Positions 25,599-35,500 of a DNA stretch of 64,000 bases are shown one piece after another. Location: positions 415,460-479,459 of the forward strand of contig NW_020170442.1 of assembly GCF_000524195.1 (NCBI RefSeq). Direction: 5' to 3'. This DNA is from Echinococcus granulosus (taxonomy: Eukaryota; Platyhelminthes; Cestoda; Cyclophyllidea; Taeniidae). A program made the translations under genes and the position numbers. The notes under the pieces were generated by a model that was not told where the DNA came from, made no database searches, and saw nothing but the letters and a program-made list of their open reading frames with translations. Positions within the stretch are counted from its first letter, which is position 1. The number at the start of each line of letters is the position of its first letter.

Positions 25599-25997
25599 AT
25601 GTACAGAGCCTCGGACTACCCATTTCCCGTATTAGACAAGACGCAGACTATTTTTTGTTGTCTGGATGAAGCGTTGCTTCCGACGGAAGTGCTCTCTCCT
25701 CGAAAACTACTTTTGGATTTCCACCCAGATTGGGATCTAAGCAGCAAAATTACCGACTCACTGGAACCGTTATTGCACACTCGCTGAGTGGAGCTCGTTG
25801 GTCTTCTCTAGAAACGCCACTTAGGATAATGTCGCTTATTTGTCCTGTCTTCTCCAGCGCTGTGCTAGACGGTTACGTGGTATCCCTTACCGTAATCACT
25901 GTGGCTCGATGCCAGGAGGCTGGCGCTCAAGACTCTAGTAAGAAATCGATAAGTGACCTTTTAAAGAAACTGAGGAGCACGTCCACAGATGAGTGAC
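25599..25997 (+). CDS. Uncertain coding-like stretch downstream of PELO
   Basis: Two overlapping open stretches follow PELO on the same strand: one begins at an ATG at 25599 (62 codons) and another ends at the TGA at 25995-25997 with a basic, Ser/Lys-rich tail (SKKSISDLLKKLRSTSTDE). A putative small intron from a GTTATT donor near 25766 to a TTCTCCAG acceptor near 25860 would join them in frame. A CTTAATGTACAG acceptor-like site overlaps the ATG. I recognise no family. It could be a second cistron reached by trans-splicing, a separate short gene, or just 3' UTR of PELO. Confidence 0.3.
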
Positions 25998-26240
25998 TCA
26001 GTTCACACCGATGTGACCAAAAGCCTAGTAGTGATACCCGTCCAAAGTGAACAGGCGACATTCGCGCTGTGCACGTAGATTTGAGAGTGCGATCGATGAA
26101 TTTTTACTAATCTTATGATACGTTTCATCCGCACAAATGTAGCCGCACGAAGCTCTTGAGCCGCAATCACCTTCAAATGCACACAGTTCTTCAATATTGC
26201 CGCGAACCGTTACTCGCATTTAAGTCGTAATACTAGTGAG

Positions 26241-26246
26241 AATAAA
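26241..26246 (+). terminator. Candidate poly(A) signal for PELO
   Basis: A canonical AATAAA hexamer about 680 nt after the PELO stop and before the convergent UTP3 gene. It is the first plus-strand AATAAA I see after PELO, so it may end the PELO transcript or a downstream cistron. AATAAA is common in AT-rich DNA, so the call is only positional. Confidence 0.35.
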
Positions 26247-26357
26247 TTAGGTCAAAGTTAGCTCACTAGTCCAGCTTCGTGATCCCACTTTAGATCCTAA
26301 AGTAAGTTCATTACAAATTTTACACATATACTTTGCTTGCCAAGAGTAAAAAGGAGA

Positions 26358-26840
26358 TCAGGTGGGCTTCTTAAATTTGTGTGACTTGATCATGTTAACG
26401 CGGATGCCCCTCAACTCGCCGGCGTATGGAGTGTCCTCCTTCCGTATGTTAGGTACCCTTGATTTATAGCGGATTTGGGCCTTCCTGTACTTGTAGCGCA
26501 GATGTACACGTGGATTCCTCTCGCGTTTATGACGATACTTCACAATGCCTCGATTTTCCATGATCTAGATGACAAAAAAATCATTTGTTATAACGTTTCT
26601 ACGTAGTGTAAATGGAAAGGGTGCTTCCGGTGTAAATTGACCTCTTTCGTAACTGGGCGATTAGGATATAGTACAGAGCGCGAATGCTTCTCGCCTTCCT
26701 TTCCATTAGATTTCCCCTCATCACTGTTGTCCACGTCCATCGCCTCGTTTTCGTCGTCGTTACTGCCTTCAGGAGTGGCCTCCTCTTCAGAGTCTGCATT
26801 GAGAGCTTCCATAAGACCGGCTTTTGCCTCCCGGAGAGAC
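26358..26840 (-). CDS. UTP3: UTP3/Sas10-type rRNA processing protein, C-terminal exons (partial)
   Basis: UTP3/Sas10 belongs to the nucleolar small-subunit processome. The last exon 26564-26358 encodes 68 residues plus stop, with the Sas10 C-terminal signature: NRGIVKYRHKRERNPRV, then KYRKAQIRYKSR, IRKEDTPYAGELRGIR and a basic tail. The preceding exon 26840-26642 encodes an acidic Glu/Asp/Ser-rich linker ending NRPVTKE, joining in phase 0 across a 77-nt intron. This acidic linker followed by a basic RNPRV block matches the layout of UTP3. Two short upstream exons are possible at 27192-27161 and 27294-27266. They join in phase, adding ADLKSALSQE and a short Ser/Asn-rich piece, but show no family similarity by eye. 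The N-terminal Sas10/C1D domain was not found, so the 5' end is missing from this model. Confidence 0.8.
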
Positions 26841-27934
26841 CTGTAGAATAGGAAAATCGGCCGAGTTCTTCATCGTAGCACACAACAGAACTACGAATTG
26901 ATGCATACAAAAAAGTGGGAAACACGTAAGTTGCTTTGAACTGCAATGTCACCATAACTCTTACTTATTTTAAACTAAACTTACACTAACTAAGGTGACA
27001 CACGAGAACGGTAAAAAACTAGCCATTTTGCCAAATAAATTGACGAAAACTCAGATTTTGATGACATTTAAATACACCAAGGTTACGTACTGCTACCTCA
27101 CAAGATTTATTCAATAACAGACATGGAAAGTGAAGAAAATAATACATAAAGTACAAGTACCTAGTGTTCGAAGAATTTGCTGTTGCATCACGCTGCGAAG
27201 AATGGAAAAGCTGGTTGAATATCGTCAATATTCTAATATGAGTAGAATGATGGGCGTGGTCGTACCTCTTGCGAAAGAGCACTTTTGAGGTCAGCTAAAG
27301 GTAGGAGGACACTTAGGCTAAAAGAGGAGAAGCAGATACAATTAGTAAACCACTTTTGTAGTGAGAAAAAGTGGAATCACGAACGAAGAAACCTTGGGAG
27401 ATATCTGTCCAAAATCTGATTAGCAGTATTGTTGCTGCAAAACTGTCCCAAATGCTGGTAAATTTATGATTTTGGACTTAATCTGGCCTTTATAAGGAAA
27501 CACGAAACAGCGATACAAAAGCCAACCCACTAAGGGAAATTTTCTTGCAATCCGTACTTTTCACCCTAATTAAATCAACTTTAAAACTACATACAAAATA
27601 CTTTCCTTCGCTGGTTGTGTGCCACGATAACTTTGTTTTAAAAAGCCGTAAAATAATCCATCAATCCTTGACGCTTTTCAGCTCTAAATAAATCATGACA
27701 ACAAAAACGGAAAAGGAAATTGCGTGAAAAGTGAGCACTCCGTTCCTGTTCTTCAGGAGAATGGTTCTTTAAAGTAAACGGAATTCATCTTTCATATTCG
27801 CGAAAACAATTATCAAAATTATGCAAATGAAACGATCTGCTTGCAAAAATTGCAGCGTGAAATATAACAGTAGAATTGTAGAACGCCTTCCACAAAACGA
27901 AAAATGGAGTAGGCGTGTTGAGCAACAGACGTAC

Positions 27935-28095
27935 AACTGGGCGCGCTGTTGCGAGTTGGCTATTTGTTTAGCCATTTCGTGAATGTGGAGTTCCACCACC
28001 CTGCTATCCGCCGCAGCCGACCTGCCCAGGCACAGCAGGCGGTCACCTGCAACGTTGAAGAAACCCGAGTCGTCGGCCACTGTCTTCTGACGCTC
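27935..28095 (-). CDS. Exon-like segment, unidentified
   Basis: An open minus-strand segment beginning after a TTGTTTAAG acceptor and reaching a GTACGT donor candidate. Its translation looks like protein (KTVADDSGFFNVAG, then SRVVELHIHEMAKQIA) with higher GC than its surroundings. It lies between UTP3 and the 28.8-29.6 kb exons, and could belong to either, but the phases do not join simply to the exon upstream. No family recognised. Confidence 0.4.
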
Positions 28096-28795
28096 CTTAA
28101 ACAAATATGTCAAGGTATGCAACCATTTTAGAGATGTGAGTTGGGCTGTTTAAAAGACTTAAAATGTAAAATGCAAGCCCGGTAATGTATCGATGCAAAT
28201 CGACACCTCGTCTAAAAAAACCGCACCGAGTGCCACTTTTATCACATTGACAAAAGTTTTTTATAGAAAAACAGTAGTCTAAAAAATTTAAGACACCGAT
28301 ACTCTCCATAAATTGTGCCCCCAATCGCGTACCATTGTCCTCCCCAAGGTGTTGGATCTATTTTACTGATAATTTAGACACTTTATCCTAGTCAAAGCCA
28401 TTGATAATACTCAAAATTGTTGCCTACACATATCATGGCTTCAAAGGTACGTAATAAACGGCAATATTCAAGTCAAAGCAAAAGTCGAAAATTGTCCAGT
28501 GCATTTTAAATAACACAACATAACATTTATCACGAAAACAAAACGGAGGTAAAATTCACACTAAATACGATTAGGCGCCCACCAATCAGGTAAAACAGTG
28601 GCAACTAAGATCAAACAGAACTGACGCCATGTAAATATCTTAGCTGACGGTGGATAGGATTGTGATGAAAGCCCGGAGTAGCGATACGGCGATGTACAAG
28701 GTAGGATTGAAGGACACCACAGTAACTTGAAGAAAAAACGCATAATGAAAGCGCGACACAAACTTAAGTAGAGAAAGTTGCTGACAAAATCTCAC

Positions 28796-29642
28796 TTTGA
28801 CAGCCATGCAATGCGTTCCTTAACGAAGGTGGCAGTGACTGAATCTGGCGGGAGGTTTTGCAACACCGCAGAGGTGAAGCCAGATTTGGTCGGGGTTTCA
28901 AGGCCCAAGTACTCGGCCAGTGGAATCCACTTTTCGTTCAGCCAGGTCTGACACTTGTCAAGTTCCCTAAACCACAGGCCACAATCCGGGTAGTTGTCGT
29001 TAAGATACTAAGGGGAACATAGAAATCGGATTACGCATCACAAAGACCCAATTTTTTTCACATTTGATTTTTCCTTGAATTTATTCCTGGACTGAATAAG
29101 GTAGCATAAGCGTGATTAGGTACTGAATGGCCAAACCATTAAAAATATCAGGTACGTGTAGCAAGAAAACTTATCTGGCTTAGAGAATGGGTGCGAAATC
29201 ATATTACGGTCACTCACGGACTACCTGCTGTAAGGAAAGTCGACTAAAAGTTATGCCACCTACACAAAGCACTGATATTCCAGAAATGGAGAGAGTGACG
29301 CAGAAACAAGGCTAAGTTTACCTTTTGAACAGTCGCCTTGTCACGATTCCTAGGCCAAACTAGGAGGGGGAATCCATGGCTGCGGAAAGCTGCAGCCTCC
29401 TCATCCAATGTTGCTGGAAATTTGGGTAATTTGCACACATTGGTAATGGCCTTTTCAAAAATGAGAAAATCGAGTGTTTTATTCAAAGCGGATGGAACAT
29501 CTTCACGAATATGCAACTGAAGTCGACTTTGACCTGATGAATAGAGCAGCTCGCCTCTTGAAAGTGGACTTGTAAAGAAAGCAATGGATGAGTGCGGACT
29601 GGGATGAATTGTATAAAGTGACGACTGCCTTTGGTGACAATC
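28796..29642 (-). CDS. Unidentified gene, two linked exons
   Basis: Two minus-strand exons join in phase 0: about 29642-29322 (acceptor TTTTTTTTAAG or an alternative at 29665; donor AAG|GTAAAC) and 29007-28796 (acceptor CCCCTTAG; donor AA|GTGAGA, phase 2). The joined product has protein-like stretches such as LHIREDVPSALNKTLDFLIF, AFRSHGFPLLVWPRNRDKA, DCGLWFRELDKCQTWLNEKW and LPPDSVTATFVKERIAWLS. I do not recognise the family. It has no signal peptide or membrane segment in the visible part and is rich in Trp and charged residues, suggesting a globular domain. Neither start nor stop is seen. It may continue into the exon-like segment at 27.9-28.1 kb and even on to UTP3, or be an independent gene. 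Confidence 0.55.
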
Positions 29643-30469
29643 CTTAAAAAAAAGCCTCACGGACTCTAAAAGGAAATTATTGAACAAAATACAGGATAAG
29701 TAGGACAATTTCAACCCAAAATATATCTAGTGGCAACGGGAATAATAAAAACGTGGAAAGAGGACAAGCAATTCAAGTTGATTCCTCTTCTCCAAAACAC
29801 CTTCGTCATTCTCGTCATATTTTTCACCACCGTAGTATCTGCTTTGTGCTTTTGTAGAGCTCTAAAAACAGTAAAATCACAAAAAGCGAACAATCCAATA
29901 CCATGCCTCGCACCGAAGCCAAATAACTAACCGCTCTCTAATCTTGTCCATTATAACAATGAGCTGCAAATGTGCTAGAGACAAAGTAACGCAAAGCATC
30001 TAGCAGCACTTGAAAAAAGGATTAAAAATTTTGACATTTTCTTGATCCAGCACACGACTTCTTGCCTCTTTATTAAAGGTCAGACCATGAAGTACCAATT
30101 ACGACTTTTTATAATGCAAAATACGTTTACCTTAACCAAGAAATTTTAATCTTTTTGCCTCTAAGATATAAGAGATATACTAGAATAAAACTTTGCCCCC
30201 ACATAAGTGCACCTGAAAAGTGGGAGAATCTGCAAAATTGCCACTTAATGTAATGTTACCCTATAGGCTTTGTGTAATACGATAGTGGTTTATCCCTCGG
30301 TTCTGGTGAGGCGCCACTTTTGTGCTTCGAGTTAGCCCCCTTGTACCTCGCTGGGTGGGCTGGCCTTTTGGGCCATGCCAATAGCCCAGACACCTTCTCT
30401 GCGCTGAATATATATTCTGCCCGAGTATTTTGTCTTCTTTCGTCTTCAGGGAGTCTCGGGACGCTACAT

Positions 30470-30481
30470 TGGTGGCAGCGG
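30470..30481 (+). promoter_or_regulatory. Primer-binding site, tRNA-Leu type
   Basis: TGGTGGCAGCGG starts with the TGG complementary to the tRNA CCA end. Its complement CCGCTGCCACCA equals the 3' end of a eukaryotic tRNA-Leu acceptor (CCGCTGCCA plus CCA), from my knowledge of tRNA-Leu(AAG). The match stops after 12 nt. Placed one base after the 5' LTR, it is in the position expected for reverse-transcription priming. Confidence 0.7.
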
Positions 30482-30644
30482 AAAGCGAACCCGATCTTGA
30501 AAGACATGTATCCTGATTTTCCACTTCTGCATGATAAGCCTTAGTGGAGCGGAAGAAGTACATATGCTACGGATGGGAGAATGGTGATGACCCCTAACGG
30601 AAGGGTTGATGTTGACGTCTACCTTTGGCATCTCTCCCAGTCTC

Positions 30645-30744
30645 NNNNNNNNNNNNNNNNNNNNNNNNNNNNNNNNNNNNNNNNNNNNNNNNNNNNNNNN
30701 NNNNNNNNNNNNNNNNNNNNNNNNNNNNNNNNNNNNNNNNNNNN
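30645..30744. other. Assembly gap (100 N)
   Basis: Exactly 100 N bases inside the LTR element. This length is commonly used for gaps of unknown size, and the flanking LTR halves explain why assembly broke here. Translations across it are meaningless. Confidence 0.99.
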
Positions 30745-30859
30745 TTGTGTCTTCTTTCGTCTTCAGGGAGTCTCGGGACGCTACATTTGTTTAAGCAGAT
30801 GTGTCACACAGTTGTCGTCAATCTCTCACCTTTGCTAAGGAGCTGCTTTTGACCCGGTC

Positions 30860-30989
30860 ATTGTACCATGCCAGGTGGGCTGTCTTTCGGGACATGCCAG
30901 TATCTGCTATACATTCTCTACGTCGAATAGGTATATTCTACACGAGCATTACCCGTTCCTTTGCCTTGAAGAGCGTCTCGAGATGTTGC
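30860..30989 (+). repeat. Strongly diverged LTR copy
   Basis: Blocks of the LTR family appear in order: GTACCATGCCAGGTGGGCTG, then TTTCGGGACATGCCA, TATATTCTACACGAGCATTA and a CTTGAAGAGCGTCTCGAGAT end. Orientation matches the neighbours. It is an older or related-subfamily LTR directly downstream of the gapped element. Confidence 0.65.
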
Positions 30990-31029
30990 AGATGCTTCTA
31001 GTATTATTATCAGTTAACACCTAAGAACT

Positions 31030-31262
31030 GGCGAAGGGCGAGACTAGTAGGTCACCTCCCCCTCGTCCTCGTGTTCTTAGAACACCCGAATTGATTTATT
31101 TCGACATGTTTTTTCCGGGTAAGTAAGTGGGAGAAAACAATATGTGTTTAAGGGGGCGTAGACTGGACGCTCTCTCCGGCTTACTCGACGTGGGCGCCTC
31201 GCGTGCCTGCATCCTTTCTAAAGGCAATATTAAAACAGCACTGGTGTCACACTAGTAGCTCT
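31030..31262 (+). repeat. Dispersed repeat B, copy 2 (diverged)
   Basis: Counterpart of the repeat at 1690-1960, with the blocks GGGCGAGACT, TTGATTTATTTCGACATG, AAAACAATATG and TAAAGGCAATATTAAAACAG in the same order. It follows an LTR relic and precedes another LTR, so both copies of repeat B sit among members of the same LTR family. A homopolymer C-run follows at about 31279. Confidence 0.5.
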
Positions 31263-31720
31263 ACAGTAAAGATAACCACCCCCCCCCCCTTAATTACAGG
31301 TCAAAAGTAGCAAAGGTTACGCGTCGAAACTTCCGAATCTTCTATTACGTCCAAATATTCCAAAAGACCACGTATTTCGAACACATGCAAAACCATGGTA
31401 GCTGCCTTCCTACACTTGAGGTCACACAGCAAGGCGAAGGTATAATCTGCGCACCCGTAATTGCCAGAGTTGCTCAAAGCGCAGTTCATAAGATATTAAA
31501 TTCCAAGCGTTAAGCACGTAAAATAGGGAAGTAATCAACTACAATCTGTCATTAACAACAGGCATTTTTTACAAAGTGGTATGCTGACTTAGCAAAGAAG
31601 ATTTAGGCAATTTAATAAAAATTTCTACTTAAAATTAAATTTTTGCAATATCTTTGGCGAAACATATTCTGGGAGCTAGTAGAATTAAAGGAGCCTTATT
31701 TTGAATTGCACGAGTTGTTA

Positions 31721-31916
31721 TATAATACGATAGTGGTTTATCCCTCAGTACTGGTGAGGCGCCACTTTCGTACTTTGAATCAGCCCCCTTGTACCTCGCT
31801 GGGTGGGCTGGCCTTTTGGGCCATGCCAATAGCCCAGACACCTCCTCTGCGCTGAATATGTATTCTGCCAGAGTATTTTGTCTTCTTTCGTCTTCAGGGA
31901 GTCTCGGGACGCCACA
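31721..31916 (+). mobile_element. Solo LTR, second intact copy
   Basis: A 196-bp copy matching 30273-30468 at most positions. The ends have decayed (TATAATACG for TGTAATACG and GCCACA for GCTACA). The flanks GTTA and AAAA do not match, so no target-site duplication remains, or the copy arose by recombination between insertions. There is no primer-binding site after it, consistent with a solo LTR. Confidence 0.8.
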
Positions 31917-32564
31917 AAAATGATGCACGCATTATTCTGTAGTGCGAGTCTGGTTGGTCCCCTCCTCTTCGGCCTTCACACCATTAGAAGACCCAATATG
32001 ATACAGTCTTGATATGTTCAGCTCTTAGGGTAAACAAAGGGGTGAATGCGAGCTTAGAAAGATGTGGGTGTGGAACTTTTATCCGGTTTGGGATATGTTT
32101 CGTGCTGCTCAATCACGGAATTCATTTCGTCTGCAGCCCTCTCTCAAAAAAATATGCACAAAACAAGATTGCAACTTTGCTTTTGATGCTAATTTGTTAC
32201 AACGATTATGAGCACGTAGTTGATACAATTTTTTGCATTCACAGTTATCCAACATTCGGGCAGAAGCTTATTTTTGGACTTTTCAGCGCGCAAAAACTTT
32301 AAAATGCTAAGCTTTAATAAATAGATTCCATGTTGGATTCACTAAAGTTAACCAATAAATGCGGTTAAGTAATTAAATCCATGAGCTCTTTTTCTTCGTT
32401 ATCAATAGGTCATTTTTTTAAATATGAGAAAATGCGCAGCCACACTTAAATATCAGTAACGTTCTTACATTTGAGGTTAAACTAAGCAGGTGTCATTTTG
32501 TTGAACTAATAACCCGTCCATTTGTTTAGTTTTAATAAGCTAGTTTTACGTCCACTTTTTCGAA

Positions 32565-35500
32565 ATGTCCGACCTCTTGCGGCGTCAGTTCGCTCCTAGA
32601 TTGAAAATCAGTGACAAGTAGTTTATTTTTTGGTTACTCCTCTAACCTACTTGGTTTTTAGTGTGCAATGTTTGGGACGAAAGGCTGTGTCATACATTCC
32701 TCAGAAGTGGAACAAATACTTTAATATTCGGGATGATGTTGAAATAGCAAGCGGAGTACGTGTGCTCTTATTAATGTTTCTTTCCGCAGACCTATCGCAT
32801 CTACCGCCGGGGAGTTGAGGGGCCCCTATTATTTTTTATTCACGGCGGTGGCTTTTCTGCTTTATCATGGTCCTTATTAAGCGTATGTCTACTTAATGTC
32901 ATTTTTGTTAAACCAATCACAGAAAGCAATAACGGAGGACGTTCGTTGTCAATGTCTTGCTGTTGATATGCGTGGTCATGGTATACTTATAAGCAACTTA
33001 GCTGTATACGAATGCATTTTTTAAGGTGACACGCAATGCAAAGATGAAAACGATTATTCTATTGAAACCCTGGCGAATGATATCATTCAAATTATATTCG
33101 CTATGTTTCCTACTGAAGCTCCGCCGATTATTTTAATTGGTCACAGGTAGGCTGTTTTTTACTTTTTGTGGTTTTCCCGGTTTGGTTATTTATTTCTTTG
33201 CATTCGTTACTTTAGTATGGGTGGCGCTGTCGCTGTGCATGTGGCCCAAAAAAGAGCCATACCTTCGTTTGCTGGACTTGTTGTTGTCGATGTTGTTGAG
33301 GGTATGTTTGCGGTTATTTTGCACCTTAAATTTCCCCTCACAATGGCCCTTTTTTGCTAATTTATTATGTTTGCTTTTCTAATTCGAAGTTATTTGGGAG
33401 CTGTTATTTGTCTTTTTTAAATCCTACGATTCCAGACTCGCGTTTCTCTAAAAACCTGTCTATGGTCGCTTTTCTACTTGGTATTCTGGCTTACATTCTA
33501 AACAGCTGTTTTGGAGCCGATTCGTCCGGTAGTCGTTCTTTGAATCACTTACTTCTGCATGTGACGAGATTCGGTTATCTTAAGCAATGTTACTTGTATT
33601 GCAAAGTGAGACCTTGGAAGATGCAAACTAATTCACATCAACTGCGTGGAAGTTTCTGTACGTGGCGCCCTGTGATATGGTTATTGTTATGCGAATCCAC
33701 CAATCATTTCGATCACATTTGTCTTTAAACCCAAAAGCTCCGCTCTCCAACTGATAGGTTCGCCTTACATTAGGTAATTTATAATCGACATGTCTCCTAA
33801 TAACGTTTTGCACCTGATTTTCGTGTACAAAAGCGTCGATTTTATTTTACACTTATGCAGCTGAGAACAATTCTTAGCTTTGTGTTACCGTTGGTCAATG
33901 GCCATAGACAAGAACCTGTCTGCATGTCTCGTGTTATCGCTTTTCAAAAGGTTCTTTTCACAAATCCACCTAATCTTTAGGTCAGGTTGTATATCCACCC
34001 ATTACAGACGTAACTTCATGAATTGCTTTATTACGCGATTTCAGTTCATGAGGGAGTGGTCTCGCGTTTTTTCTGCAGGTACCGCTCTTGAATCATTGTA
34101 CAGCATGACCACCTTCCTTCGCAGCAGACCTCAGGGCTTTCGTTCACTTGTCGATGGTATTTCTTGGTGGTAAGTTGGGAGCTCTGTTAGTAGTCCCAAA
34201 TTGTTTGATTGGTAATAAATTTGACTTAGTTGGTTTTTGTTAGTGCAGCACATAATAATATTCCCCTAATTTTGCGCAATTTTAAATTAAATTATTGGGT
34301 GTTGTGTTCTGAATATATTTAGTTATTCGGCGAGGGATAGCTTTTGCTAATCTTTCATCACAATTTATTTCCATTGCAACATCTGAATACCTTTTCCTTG
34401 CTGGATAGTGCTAAAAATTAGGTTGCGAAATCTGAAAGGGAATTAATCAGTCGTTCTGTTGTTTATCCGTTGCGACATCTATAATGCTCATCATGTATTT
34501 TCGTAAAGTACTTTTGCTATATTAATGGTGGAATTCGTTAAAAAGATAAACATTTAGTTCAAAGTGGAAACTAAACGACAACTAAATCACTGCTGTTAAA
34601 ACGATGCATTGCCAAGGTATTTTAGATGCATAGCCCATTGTGATATTTTACTGTTCTCATTCACCACATACAGCCGTCTCCAACTCGATGTCTGTAAAAA
34701 AGCAATACAAGTAACTGAATAGAAAGTGACCGAATTTCCGAGTACTCTAAATAATCTGTATCAGCTTTTCGTGAAAGTTTGGAGATTCTCATCGTTTTAA
34801 AATTTGCCCTTACGTAGCTCTAAAACAATAATATTATTATTATGTGGAGTAGTTTCCTATGATAACCTAGTAATGACGATTCTACTTTGTCCTATTTAGT
34901 AAAAAATGGCTATTGTAAGATTATATTTTTATCAACTCTCCTGCGATGGAAGGTTGAATGATGGAGACTACTCAACATCACAAATTAGCGATTACAATTC
35001 CTCTTCTTTTCTATGAAAACAAGGCACATCTAACATTGATGCTGTCAGGTTAAAGCTAATCGTCCTTCCTTTCCAGTGTCCGCAGTGGCCAAATTCACAA
35101 CGTAGAATCGGCGTGCATCTCCTTTCCTGGTCAGTTGAAACGCATTGCTACGGGCGAGAGCGCTACACGCGAGTTGGATAAAGGCACAGCGCTGATCGAT
35201 GCCAGTGATCCTTGCAGCCCAGCTTCCTGTTCGCCTTCTTCTCCCACCACCACTAACTTCTCCCACTCCTCCAAACCCTTTGCTTCCAGCACCACCACCA
35301 TCTCCGAGGAAGAGGAACCGGAGGAGAATGAGGAAGCATCCGTAGTACCGCGTTTCGTAGAGAAGGGCAATGGTGAAATGAAACGATCTCAACCTCCTTC
35401 TCCCCCTCATCTCCTTCCACCTATATCCATGCCAGCCACGGAGACCGCTGTTAGGCCGTCTGTGCCAATGTCGGATGCCACGGGCGCCTACACTTGGCGG

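Larger units (their letters stand above)
30273..30785 (+). mobile_element. LTR retroelement with 5' LTR, PBS, gap and 3' LTR end
   Basis: The 5' LTR is 30273-30468 (196 bp, TGTA...TACA). One base later, 30470-30481 reads TGGTGGCAGCGG, a primer-binding site. About 160 bp of internal sequence leads to 100 Ns, and the 3' LTR end resumes at 30745 and finishes at 30785. The TTTG at 30269-30272 recurs at 30786-30789, so both ends belong to one insertion with a 4-bp duplication. No gag or pol is visible. The true length is unknown because of the gap. It may be a small non-autonomous (TRIM-like) element or a full element collapsed in assembly. Confidence 0.85.

Noticed and set aside
30581..30852. Open frames spanning the N-run
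   Set aside because: Their length depends on 34 undefined residues across the assembly gap; the flanks are LTR sequence.
35045..35410. Antisense open frames opposite PPME1 exon 8
   Set aside because: They are reverse shadows of the Ser/Pro/Glu-rich insert in PPME1, and the sense strand is clearly conserved.
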